From the NCBI GenBank assembly GCA_022925895.1, contig JAKSYS010000285.1:1-64000 (forward strand): a stretch of DNA of 64,000 nucleotides. Reading direction: 5' to 3'. The DNA comes from Fragilaria crotonensis. Taxonomy: Eukaryota > Bacillariophyta > Fragilariophyceae > Fragilariales > Fragilariaceae. Made by a program: the position numbers and the translations under genes. A model generated the notes under the pieces. The model was not told where the DNA came from. It did no database searches and saw only the letters and a list, made by a program, of their open reading frames with translations. Shown here piece after piece: positions 10,997-20,718 of this stretch. Each line of letters begins with the position of its first letter. Position 1 is the stretch's first letter.

Positions 10997-12993
10997 ATGC
11001 CGAAAAGGGGCATTGGTTTTACCGTTCAAGAGGTGGATGTCCTCCTCAGTGCTATTGAGAGGTTCCTCCCGATTGGACCCTATGAATGGGATCGTGTCTT
11101 GGCAGAACATGAGTCCCATTTCCCGGAGGCCGGTCGCACCAAAGAGAGCCTCAAGCGAAAGTTTACTGTGCTCTACAAGGCTCGTCATCCGACTGGAGAC
11201 CCAGACATTCCTGCAGATGTCCTTCGTGCTAAGAAGGCTTACCAAGAAATCACGAAAAAAGCAGAAGTATCAGAGGGAGGAGGTTCCGATGACGAAGAAC
11301 TGGAGGAGGACCATATAGAGGAAGACCAACGACCACGAGGCAATCAAGAAGGTGAAGGCAATGAACATGTTGCTGTCGTCCTGAATGACAACAATCCTGA
11401 CGTACTAGCAGACGAGAACCGTCGTCATCATCCTGAGATCGCAGAACCACCAGCAGTTGCACAACAGCAGCGACGTCCCGATATTGAAGTTGCACCGGAA
11501 ATTGCACAAGAGCATCGTCCCGAGATTGAAGTAGCGCAACACCAGCAGGTAGAGGAGCAAAGGCAGCTGGAGGTAATTTTCTACGTGAAGTTGTTCTTGC
11601 TTTGCTTGCTTGTGTTCGTTTCTCAGCAAATACTACTAACCTGCCTCTTGTTCATCTTTCCTTAGGCACAACATGGCGGGCGGGGAGTGGAGGAAGTGTA
11701 GTTCGTACGGCCTCTACTGCGTCATCATCACTTACTAGTACTAACAGGAGTAGTAGTTCAGGTAGCGGAGCGGTGCACCGACAGGTTCTTTTGTCTTCGA
11801 AGATTGCCCAGACTGGTTCAAAGAAGAGGAAGAATCGGCGTGACAGCGACGACACCCCCGACGACGACATGACCTTCAAGGACATGATGCATTTCATGCT
11901 CCGTGAACGTGAGCTCGAAATGCGCACCAGACGCGAAGATCGTGAAGCAGCGGAACGTGCCCGGAAAGATGAAATGGACATGCGGAGACAGGAGTTTCGT
12001 ATGATGAACATGATGATGATGAGTATGCTGTCCCAGCAGCATACTACTCATCATCACCGAATGGTAAGTAATGTCATCAAGTGCTGCTGTCTTTTTTGAT
12101 TCAAATGATTTCTAATCACGACGATGAACAGGACCAGCAGGAAATAAACCCTAATCATATTAGGAGTACTAGTAGCGAAAAGGAGCAAGGGCAGCATAGC
12201 CGTTATGATGATGACGACGACGACGACGACGTTATCGACGACGATGGTAACGACGACGTCGTCGTCGTTAAGACAAGAATGACGAAAATGAAGAACAAGA
12301 ACGAAGATGACAAGCTAGTAGGGCAGCGAAGCCGTTATCGTAAGCATCATGACTTCGGCGGTGACAAGGAGCAACAAGAAGGGCAGCATAGCCGTTACGA
12401 TGACGACGACGACGACGACGACGTTATCGACGACGATGGTAACGACGACGTCGTCGTTGTTAAAACGAGAATGACGAAGATGAAGAACAAGAACGAAGAT
12501 GACAAGCTAGTAGGGCAGCGAAGCCGTTATCGTAAGCATAGCCGTTACGATGACGGCGGACGACAGACAGCGACAGCGTTATCGACGACGATGGTAGCAG
12601 CGGCGTCGTCGTCGTTAAGACAAGAATGACGAAGATGAAGAACAAGAAGAACGAAGATGACAATGTCATCGTTGTTGGCAATAGGCAAACGACGACGACA
12701 AAGGAAAGTACAACACCGCCAGTACTACTAGCGGTGACACCCATCAAGAAGACGGCGACGATGATGACGACGACGATGGCGACGACGGCGTCGCCGACTT
12801 GCGTGAGTCATTGCCTTTGTCGGCTCTGCCGGACACACAATCATTCATGGCAAGGCTCCTGGAACACAAACCGGATTGGGACGATTTCGAAGAAGATGAT
12901 GACGATGAAGAAGTTCAAAAATGGCGCCGTAAGGCTTTAGCAGAATCTCTTTCAGGACAACGAGACGAGAACAAGGACAACATCACAAAGTAA
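10997..12993 (+). CDS. DUF6818-like Harbinger partner protein, multi-exon
   Basis: The ATG at 10997 opens a Myb/trihelix-like region with GFTVQEVDVLLSAIE, WDRVLAEHE, GRTKESLKRKF and TGDPDIPADVLRAKK (residues about 5-95), the pattern of DUF6818 proteins common in oomycete and diatom genomes. An acidic, Gln-rich linker follows. A 93-bp intron (11573-11665, GTAATT...CCTTAG) fits, but the following reading frame, with MTFKDMMHFMLRERELEMR and an Arg/Glu-rich coiled coil (about 11870-12063), is in a different phase, so an indel or another splice is needed. A second intron 12064-12131 (68 bp, GTAAGT...AACAG) is clean and leads into Asp-rich repeats (12132-12629). A final frame to 12993 ends in an acidic, hydrophobic segment (ALPDTQSFMARLLEHK). 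In Harbinger elements the Myb-like partner brings the transposase to the nucleus and to the element ends; that role is inferred here. Confidence 0.65.
12181..12675 (+). repeat. 192-bp Asp-rich coding repeats
   Basis: A unit beginning GGGCAGCATAGCCGTTA occurs at about 12189 and 12381 (period 192 bp) almost unchanged, with a worn third copy from about 12550. It encodes GQHSRY followed by eight Asp, VIDDDGNDDVVVV, then KTRMTKMKNKNEDDK, an alternation of very acidic and very basic blocks. GAC/GAT and GTC runs inside the unit favour slippage. Confidence 0.85.
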
Positions 12994-13129
12994 CAACGGC
13001 TTCATCACGAGTTAGGAACATTGGTTAGTAGTAAATTAGTAAATTAGGGAAAGGACGAATAGTAGGACGAATACAACTGCATACTTCTACTAGTAACATG
13101 TACTAAGTCTATGGCCTGGAATGTACTCG

Positions 13130-14257
13130 TCACCTGAAAAGTTGTTGTACATTCGTATGTTCAAGGGAATGCAAATAAACCGAGCGAATTTGGTTGATTC
13201 CGATTCGTCGTGCTCGGAGATTATAAAGAAGCAAACACATTTTGACAATGAGACGTCGCTCACCATTTTGTTCGAAGATGAATCGGTCTTGCAAGCGTGG
13301 GAATGATGCCTGAAAGGCACGCATTCCCCATTCAGCTGATTGGCGCATTGACGTAGCTTCTCTATTCAGTTCCAAGTTGAAGGCAAACTCCCTCCTTGTG
13401 TCACCTTCAATGACAGTTTGTGCGGATCTAATAAGGTATTCGTTCCGACGTGCTGAGAACGCGGAATCGACTGTACACTTTCCACCGCACCTTTCCCAGA
13501 CATCTTCAAGCTTGTCATAAACACTGCCCCAATCGGCAATGAGACTATCGTGTACACTGCCTGGAACATTAAAACATACGATGGGGATTGTCCCATCGGG
13601 ACAAAAAACAATGACCGCCCCAACATAATGGTCGTGCTTCCAACCGTTGAAAAAGTTGTTTTCCACATCAACTTTTGGGGCTCGTTGCAATGTCAACTTA
13701 AGCCCGTCCATAGTACACCAGACTCCATCCAAGATTGGATGTCTGTTTGTTACAAGTCGCTGGTAATGCCGTATTGTTTCAGCATCCGGCACTTGGATTC
13801 GAGCATCTGGTTCTTTCTTGAGAACTGCAATCAGAATCCGACGACCGAAGCGAAGGTACATGCTTACGGAATTTGCCGTCATGCCAAAGATCATCTGAAG
13901 GACCATGCATGATCCTCGGGTCCTTGTCCATGCCAGGCACAGCCCAAGAATAGCTGTGCCAGAGCAATGTCGCGGACGACCCTTATGTCTCGCCATCGGA
14001 ACAATCAGACCATATTCTGAGTCCACAAAAGGCGAATGCGAATCGTAGTACCGATTGAACCTGGCCACTAACCAATCAAACGTGTCGAAGTCAACCCCCG
14101 TGAGTGTTATCAATGCTTGATCCTGTTTGGCATCGTATAGTCTTCGCCACGCACTCGCTAAGGGCAGTTGGAGTGATGGTCGAGGAATGTAACGCCGTCG
14201 GATACGACGTTCATACTCAAGCTGCTTGTAAAGGATTTCCGATATCTTGAATGACAT
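13130..14257 (-). CDS. PIF/Harbinger transposase (DDE_Tnp_4 type)
   Basis: A complete 375-residue frame with an ATG at 14257. The sequence follows the IS5/Harbinger DDE nuclease pattern. A helical N-terminal part leads to RPRHCSGTAILGLCLAW, then the first catalytic Asp in CTMDGLKLTL (about residue 196). The segment FNVPGSVHDSLIAD follows, then the second Asp in KCTVDSAFSARRNEYLI (about residue 268) and the Glu of SAEWGMRAFQASFPRL (about residue 318). It would cut and rejoin DNA at the element's inverted repeats. Length and motif order match functional members, no stop interrupts it, and it sits inside well-matched ends, so it may be active. It is transcribed toward the partner gene. Catalytic residues are assigned by position in the pattern, not by alignment. 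Confidence 0.88.
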   Translation of the reverse strand: MSFKISEILYKQLEYERRIRRRYIPRPSLQLPLASAWRRLYDAKQDQALITLTGVDFDTFDWLVARFNRYYDSHSPFVDSEYGLIVPMARHKGRPRHCSGTAILGLCLAWTRTRGSCMVLQMIFGMTANSVSMYLRFGRRILIAVLKKEPDARIQVPDAETIRHYQRLVTNRHPILDGVWCTMDGLKLTLQRAPKVDVENNFFNGWKHDHYVGAVIVFCPDGTIPIVCFNVPGSVHDSLIADWGSVYDKLEDVWERCGGKCTVDSAFSARRNEYLIRSAQTVIEGDTRREFAFNLELNREATSMRQSAEWGMRAFQASFPRLQDRFIFEQNGERRLIVKMCLLLYNLRARRIGINQIRSVYLHSLEHTNVQQLFR

Positions 14258-14404
14258 CTGCGTTCAGAATTCAACTGCCATTTGCGCTTCTGGGAAAGCC
14301 TGTACATAAAGCAAAGAGCATGAAGTCCGAAGATACCATCGTCCTGATACGTTGGACCAATTTGGACTGTAATAAAATTGGAATTATGGGCATTGACACC
14401 AATG

Positions 14405-14515
14405 CCGCCAAAACACAAATCTCATTTAATGTGATTTGTGCTTTTAGGAAGACCATCTAAAATATGACGCAAATCACAAAAAAGGAACACAAATCACAAA
14501 AGAAACGTTAACAAT
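14405..14515. promoter_or_regulatory. subterminal ACAAATCAC repeat cluster
   Basis: Several copies of ACAAATC(A/T)C and its complement lie just inside the right end, including an inverted pair CACAAATCTCATT / AATGTGATTTGTG near 14412-14438. Similar words recur inside the left end at about 10650, 10683 and 10775. In cut-and-paste transposons such subterminal repeats commonly bind transposase or its Myb-like partner; here that role is inferred. Confidence 0.5.
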
Positions 14516-14562
14516 CACATGGTCTTCACACATGGAAAATGCATGTGTCGTGATCCACATAC

Positions 14563-14603
14563 AAAATGTGATTTGTGTTTTCTTGGGTTTTTAGGATCGC
14601 TCC
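14563..14603 (-). repeat. right terminal inverted repeat
   Basis: Reverse complement begins GGAGCGATCCTAAAAACCCA, matching the left end. The three bases after it are AGT, the same as those before the left end. Confidence 0.92.
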
Positions 14604-14913
14604 AGTATGCGAGGTGTGCAGTAATAGTACTGCAGTACAGTCGTACACTGTAGTTTCTTGTACTCGGGTCTCGGGTCTCCCGTGCTCCCGGATACAAGTA
14701 CCTGTACCGGTATCGTAGGACTGTGGATTTCATACATTGCAGTAGGTCAGCATGAGTACGTCGTACACTTGTATGTACGCGTAAATAGCCAAGGCGGATG
14801 GCGGATCGCACATCGCACAAGCGGAAACAGCCGCAAAATTCGAACTTCGACCACGACAACAGCTACGACAGACTTCTTTCTATAGAAAGCATTAGAACAC
14901 AATCATATATTAA
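14604..14913. other. spacer / promoter region of the DUF1295 gene
   Basis: No gene. The stretch 14620-14780 is rich in GTAC and AGTACTGTA-like self-complementary words. It lies between the transposon's right end and the ATG at 14914, so the transposon sits only about 310 bp upstream of this host gene and inside or next to its likely promoter. Confidence 0.5.
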
Positions 14914-16133
14914 ATGCATACTCATCGCAATCGAGCAGCGCAGGCGCGAGGACTGACTCACACCTGGTTGCAATTAATCCTGGTTGTTCTGATACTCGCA
15001 ACGTGTTCCCCATTTCCAGGGCTTCCTTTCACTCATACTTGTTCATGTGCTAGCGCTTTTGCTGTCGCTGCCTCTTACAAAGCGACGCCAACTGCATCGA
15101 TGAAACCCCTTGCCTTTCGCGGTGGTTCCTCGCGATCATCTGTGATGCAGTCTGCAAGTAGTAGTACGAAGCTTCATGCTATGGTCCCAATCACTGACTT
15201 TGTCAATGGACCCTTCGTCCAGTCATCCCTCATGTTTGCAGGGTGCAACGCAGTCGGTTGGCTCATTTCCCTTTTGACCAAGTCTCATCTACATCTAGAC
15301 TTGATTGGAACTGGTGCGTTTGCGGCGGCTGGAATTCTCCCCTTTATCACTAAATCCTCGAGAGGAATTTTAGCTTCTGCAAGGATTAAATTATCGTCTG
15401 CCTTGGTTACAGTATGGGGGACCAAGCTGGCTGGTTTCCTCTTCTTCAGAGTCTTAAAGACTGGACACGATGCTCGTCTAGACGAGCTGCTTTCAACTAC
15501 GAGCGGTGCAAGTGAGTTCCTTTGCAACAAAGATTATATATTGTTCCATTTATGTTGCTCATAAATACTAACATCACGCATCGTCTTGACACAACAGCTA
15601 GTTTCTGGGTTTTTTCATTCCTTTGGGGTCTTGTAGCATCGCTGCCACACACACTCGGAACAACGTCACTAGCTCCAGGATTGCCAATTACATCGTACTG
15701 TGGATGCGCGCTCTATGCTATTGGATTAGCCTTTGAGACACTTGCCGACCTGCAAAAGTGGACATTCAAACAAGAACATCCGGGTCAATTCTGTAACGTT
15801 GGAGTTTGGTCCTTGTCCCAACATCCCAACTGGTTTGGTAATCTCGCAATATGGAGTGGAATCTTTTTGATCAATGCTCCGGCCTTGATTGATACCGCAG
15901 GCAAGGCGGCTGGAAATCCTCTTCAGAGACTTTGGGGCGCCAGACGCATGTTAATTGCGTTCTTGTCACCACTCTTCCTTTGGGCCTTGTTCAACGCGCA
16001 AGCCTCCGGCAATCTGACACCTGCGTTGGAACTGGCCAACAAGAAGTATGGCCACGATCCTGCCTATTTGCAGTACGTGGCCAATACACCCCTCATTATT
16101 CCTAATCCATGGAAATGGTTTTCTAAAGAATAG
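14914..16133 (+). CDS. DUF1295 / steroid 5-alpha-reductase-like membrane protein, predicted plastid-targeted
   Basis: Two exons, 14914-15511 and 15598-16133, are joined by an 86-bp GT-AG intron (GTGAGTTCC...CAACAG) and give 377 residues. The N-terminus has a hydrophobic signal segment (LQLILVVLILAT, residues 19-30) followed by CASAFAVAAS. The ASAF motif marks the signal/transit cleavage site of diatom plastid proteins, so import into the complex plastid is expected. The mature part has several membrane segments. Its C-terminal half holds the DUF1295 pattern: YAIGLAFETLADLQKW, GQFCNVGVWSLSQHPNW and FGNLAIWSGIFL. This region resembles the NADPH-binding C-terminus of 5-alpha-reductases and sterol or isoprenoid reductases. 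The substrate is unknown. The gene is convergent with uL11m, 208 bp from its end. No damage is visible. Confidence 0.85.
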
Positions 16134-16341
16134 AGAGCGCGAGAGTTGGCGTAGCCGAACAGGACCTAAGAAGTCTTTTCATTGAGCAGAATGAGGATCC
16201 AGGAATGATCGCATGAGAGGCCCTCTCCTCTTGCATTGAAGCTAATATATTTCTATAGTAGAGCGACGAAATAATCACACTATCCTTAAGGTGCGCTTTT
16301 GACTCGCAAGAAACCCGATAAATCACGGAATGACAAAGCGT

Positions 16342-16785
16342 TCATTCTTCAAATTCTTGGACGGCGATACCGATGCTTTTCGCAGTTCCAACCACTGATC
16401 TCGCAATCGACTCCAAAGGTAAGTGCCACAGGAGATCGTCCTGTTGTTTCACTTTTGCAATCTCGTAGACTGTTTCTGGAGTGACAAATCCGATGGCTTT
16501 CCCAGGACTTGGACTTGTTGCCCCCTTGGCCAATCCTGCTGCTTTCTTGAGCAAATACGAGGTTGGAGGAGACTTGACAACGAATTTAAAAGTCCGATCG
16601 GACATGGCGGAAAGAGACACCGACAAGGGAGTTTCGCGCTCATAGACTGGCTCTGTTCGTTCATTGAATTGTTTGCAAAATTCCATCATGTTGATACCCA
16701 GAGGACCCAACGCTTGACCAATTGCAGGACCAGGCTTGGCTGCCGCAGCAGGAACTCGAAGCCTCACAACGCGAACAAGTGACAT
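16342..16785 (-). CDS. mitochondrial/organellar-type large-subunit ribosomal protein uL11
   Basis: A 147-residue frame starts at ATG 16785. It has the uL11 N-terminal signature RLRVPAAAAKPGPAIGQALG (residues 7-26), then PLGINMMEFCKQFNERT, the PPTSYLLKKAAGL linker helix region, and a C-terminal RNA-binding domain ending KSIGIAVQEFEE. uL11 binds the GTPase-centre rRNA of the large subunit. The bacterial-like form, with a nuclear gene and no plastid bipartite signal, suggests the mitochondrial ribosome. The same frame is open upstream to 16863 without another ATG (only TTG), with residues such as GKIAFCALIRPYSTQHWR that resemble a mitochondrial presequence. A longer product starting in an upstream exon is therefore possible. 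Otherwise the gene looks intact. Confidence 0.85.
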   Translation of the reverse strand: MSLVRVVRLRVPAAAAKPGPAIGQALGPLGINMMEFCKQFNERTEPVYERETPLSVSLSAMSDRTFKFVVKSPPTSYLLKKAAGLAKGATSPSPGKAIGFVTPETVYEIAKVKQQDDLLWHLPLESIARSVVGTAKSIGIAVQEFEE

Positions 16786-17448
16786 TCTCCAGTGTTGTGT
16801 ACTGTACGGCCGGATCAACGCACAAAACGCTATCTTTCCTTGGATAGCACAGCACAAAAACAATACACAGCACTACTTCTCAGTGACTCAGTGTTATGTG
16901 CTAGCCAGAGGAACAGTTTCAGGTTGCGATTGAAAGCAACAAATGCTTCCTCTCAGTGATGCAGTGGGCAGAATGTGGAGTGCTTATGGTGGTGCTTGTC
17001 TTCTGTTCGTTTGGTGCGGAGATGCCCATGCAAAGGTCTGTCTGTGGTCGCTGTCATTCGTCATCTCTACCCACCAGTGTGGGCCTCATACCGTATCATA
17101 CCATACGAACCAGGAAACCAAAACTCTCCCATATGCATGTACCTGGTACTGAGTATCATATAGATGTACCAGCACCAGAACTACTACTGTATACTGTGCT
17201 ATGATTGCTACAGTACTGTATGTACTGTAGCGAACGCAGTACCGTACACAGTACACATAAACCAAGCACAAGATGGGTCATGAAACTGTACCTGGTACTG
17301 TAGTACGCCTACCGAGAGTACCATGCGGTAACTAAAGCACTCGCCTTTCACGCTGCCGCCTCTACTAATGGTACAATACGGATGGTCGTAGTAGCCCAAG
17401 TTGCACGTTCCGTTGACAGAGTGATCTACCTTTTCACTGCTGTCACAT
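16786..17448. other. divergent intergenic region
   Basis: Between uL11m (minus) and the SET gene (plus), so it should hold both promoters. From about 17085 to 17330 it is crowded with GTAC, TACTGTA and ATACCGTA-like palindromic words. Small overlapping frames show no domain. No TATA-like element stands out. Confidence 0.45.
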
Positions 17449-20340
17449 ATGAGAACAGGAAACGGCAGAATGATGGCCCATGCGGGACCAGCGGGATCTG
17501 CTCGTGGTGTCGATCATGGCACAATGGAATGCAATGGTTCCACAAGTAATGGAGCAAATGTATATTCAAACTACGCGTCAATGTCAGGGACGACGAAACG
17601 AAGCAAGGTCAACCATAAAAGTCTTCCAAGTACCGACCCCCGTGTCCATGTCAATGCCTATGGTGACGCTAACAATGAACCTGCAGTCATGAACATGAGT
17701 GTTGAGTCGTCTGCTACTACTGCCAATGGGAAGTTAAGACCAAGCGTTGTAGCAGATGATTGCACAAGTGGCGGAACACCAAAGAAGAATAGGAAACGGC
17801 CACCAGCCTTCCGCATCAAAACTGGCTCTCTAGTGGCGCTCCGCTATCGTCCAGAAGGGAATACTGTTAAGGACATGGACGGAAATCTATTGGAAGAATT
17901 GTCTCCCAAAGCGGTGGTTGAAACGTGGATTGACCCTATTCCTGGATACCATCAAGGATTCATGATCATCGGCTGTCGAATCCGTTGTTGTTTTCCAAAA
18001 TCGGTTTTACTTCCAGACGGTGTAACATCATCCGCATCCTCAGGTAGAATAGTGGAGGGTGATGTCGTGGGACTGGTCGATTATGAACACCATGCCACCA
18101 AGTTGTACCAAGCGTTAAGGAAAGGACGCCTGGTTTCATACCAGTCGATTTGTTAATCGATCGTTCCTCTATCCTTCCGTTTCTCGAATGTGTTGATAAC
18201 ACCGATATTGATGTTTCAGCGCTCACAGAGAATGAAAGAAAGCGCTTTCGGTACGAGCAAATCATCCGGGGAATTGATAAGGTTACTGTTAGAGTAAACC
18301 TGGGGATATCCTACGGCTCAAAGCACTGCTCGTCTGAAAAAATAGGGAAGGACAACGTTTTAGTTTGTAAATGGGTTATTCGCGAACGGGTTGCAATAGC
18401 ACCGCCGCTTGGGGGGCTGTCGAAGCAAGAAGATTCGCAAAAAAAGCTTTATGTGGGGAATACATTCGATTCACACGCGCAACAAGAACAAAACTTTCGA
18501 TGGTTGGCCTCCCGCATGGACTCGGATCATACGGCAGGTCGTTATGTTGGTGAAGTTATAAGCGTTCGTCCCAGTTCTGAAAGTTTGGCGACAGTCACCG
18601 TCAGGATGATGAAACTACCAGAATCGACGACTCGTGGACGGCTACTGGACCAGAGTCAGTTGGAGCTATACGAGCTTGACAGGACTCGAGAATTTCAGGT
18701 GCCCGTCGAAGAGTTGGTTGTCGCAAGTCGTAAAATCCGGAGGTGTGCCGAGCAAGATTCTGACTTTGCAACTGTTTCAAGAATTTACTCCGAAGAGAGG
18801 AATTCGTGGCGTCATCAATACCAAGGTGATAATGCAGATATGCCTGTGGATCGCCTCATTTGTCACCGTTGCGGAGTTGAAGGAAGCGACATGTTTGTCG
18901 ATCATATCGCCATCACTCCATCTGCCATATCTTGTTCAAAATGTCTCCAGAGCTGCAAGAAGTTTGGAAAATCAGGCACATTCCTCAAAGCCTGTCGATG
19001 TCAGGGATGTGCTAGTCACCATGCCCTTGCACTGAGCGAGGCATTTAAGAACCAGCCACGGAAGTTTGTCTCGCGTGAAAACCAACAGCTGTGTGCTGTT
19101 TGTTGCCTTTATTGCAAGTCAGGCATGGTGTGCAACGATTGTGGCTTCACGATCCACAAGCGTTGTGCCAAATGGATCCAAAGGTTGATCCTGGATTCGG
19201 CACGCAAGCCCGCTTTCACTGTAGAACTTGCCATCCAGTCAAGCAAGATTCGATATCTTCGGATGCTTTGAGTGCAGGCCTATTGAAAGTCAAATGTATG
19301 AATTTTACTGACTTCGATCTCCCTCAGGCTTTCACCTCGCTTCCTTGCACCCAACCAGCCAATAAACCGATTGTCGCTTTGAAGCCAAGAGGAAAGATAA
19401 TTCGACGGGTGGTACGGTCGTCTTCGTCGAAGTCATGCGATGACGCTGATCATAAACATCGACGCAAGCACGACCGTCCTAAATTATCCAACGAGATCAG
19501 TAAGGTCGAGCAGTGCTGCCAGAATGGATTCACAGAATCGTGTTTGAGATTGCTTCCTTATGATCCCGTGACGCGAAGCTTCGAAGGAATTGCAAAGCAT
19601 CAGATTGAAGTTACTAGTAGTCGCCAGGAAGTTGTCCGCAATCTCAGATCCGAGGAATCGACAAAAATGGAAGAAAAGAAGACAGCTGTGAGCAGCTCGA
19701 GCGTCTCAACGTCGCATCATGAAAGACGTTGTTGCGTTTGGATCATCGTTGCTTGAATTGGACGCACTAACAGGACGCGAATCTCACCTTCGTTTCGGTC
19801 GATCAGGCATTCATGCTTGGGAGTATTCGCCGACCAAGAGATTCGCGAGGAGAAGTGATCGTGGAGTATAGAGGCGAAATCATTGGCAACGCAACCGCAG
19901 AAAAGCGTGAAGCTGAGTATGTGCAAGCCAAGATTGGTAGTGACTACATGTTTCGTATGGACGGTAACAATGTTTGCGATGCAACAAAAGGGGAAACGTT
20001 GCGCGATACATCAATGCCAGTTGTGATCCTAATTGCTACACAGATCATCTCGATTAATAACGCCAAACGAATTGTCATTTACGCCAAGAAAGATATACCA
20101 GTGGGCCAAGAATTGTGCTACGATTACAAATTCCCAGTGGAATTCGATGAGGCGAAACGAGTGGCGTGCTATTGCGGTGCCAAGGACTGTCGAGAGTTCA
20201 TGAACTGGGATAAGCGCTACGTTTCGGTCGCCGCGCCAACAGGAGCTGGAACGGAGCCAACATCCAGTGCTCCAAGAAGTTCGAATCATCATCGTGCTCC
20301 CGAGGTCGGACTTGATGCCCTGTCAGATCGCAAAGCTTGA
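17449..20340 (+). CDS. PHD-finger SET-domain protein (trithorax/COMPASS-like H3K4 methyltransferase)
   Basis: From the ATG at 17449 the protein has a Ser/Asn-rich N-terminus and a RIKTGSLVALRYRPEG region. Cys/His zinc-binding stretches follow: CHRCGVEGSDMF, CSKCLQSCKK, CRCQGCASHH, then a PHD finger with CAVCCLYCKSGMVCNDCG and FHCRTCHP. The C-terminal SET domain has FGRSGIHAW, VIVEYRGEIIG, GSDYMFRMDG, KRIVIYAKKDI, ELCYDYKFPVEFDE, then the post-SET CYCGAKDCREFMNW. Such proteins transfer methyl groups from SAM to histone H3 Lys4. The reading frame changes near 18132, 19178, 19680, 19718, 19820, 19849, 19987 and 20036. Each fits one or two bases missing, most from a short run. The segment 19989-20036 keeps the substrate-site motif ARYINASCDPNCYT only in another frame. 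Either the gene is a recent pseudogene or the sequence has deletion errors; the even spread at homopolymers favours errors. Confidence 0.78.
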
Positions 20341-20718
20341 AGGAAGAATTGCGAGTACTGCCTACTGTACTGAAGTACTTGATGAACCCGCACCGTTACA
20401 TGTAATGACAGTATCATACTCCGGTACCGTTGCAATACTCGCAATTCTTCAAGTAGAATGTCGATGGTGACGAAATAAGAGTGCCAGTTACTGTAGCAAT
20501 TGGATCTGATTTCCTAGTATTGGCATGCGACGGTATCTGCATTCTGCAGTGTTGCCGATTGACCCGCCATCCGCCATGCACATTCGGTTCGATGGGGAAC
20601 TGTCCTACTAGAGCTAGTAGTACTACTATGCTTGCACCGTAGCCAAGGAAAAAAATGGAAATGGGCTCGCCTCTGCAGAATCCAACGCGTTCACACGTTG
20701 TCGGTCACACATGCCCAC
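20341..20718. other. spacer upstream of the glycosyltransferase
   Basis: No gene recognised. It contains GTAC-rich words and CA/GC-rich stretches near 20690-20750. It holds the 3' end of the SET gene and the likely promoter of the next gene. Confidence 0.4.

Larger units (their letters stand above)
10631..14603. mobile_element. PIF/Harbinger-like DNA transposon, apparently full length
   Basis: About 3,973 bp bounded by about 41-bp terminal inverted repeats with two mismatches. The element carries a complete Harbinger-type transposase on the minus strand (13130-14257) and a DUF6818-like gene on the plus strand (10997-12993). The two are convergent with about 136 bp between them. Flanking AGT at 10628-10630 and 14604-14606 fits a 3-bp target duplication. 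PIF/Harbinger elements are known for 3-bp duplications, usually TWA, so AGT is atypical. Subterminal regions are rich in the word ACAAATCAC in both orientations, likely transposase-binding repeats. The near-identical ends and open transposase suggest recent activity; the partner gene shows at least one frame conflict. Confidence 0.88.

Noticed and set aside
11250-12057. minus-strand reading frames opposite the partner gene
   Set aside because: Shadows of the plus-strand coding repeats; no domain and biased by trinucleotide runs.
12081-12629. independent Asp-rich gene
   Set aside because: A clean 68-bp intron connects it to the DUF6818-like gene upstream, so it is an exon of that gene.
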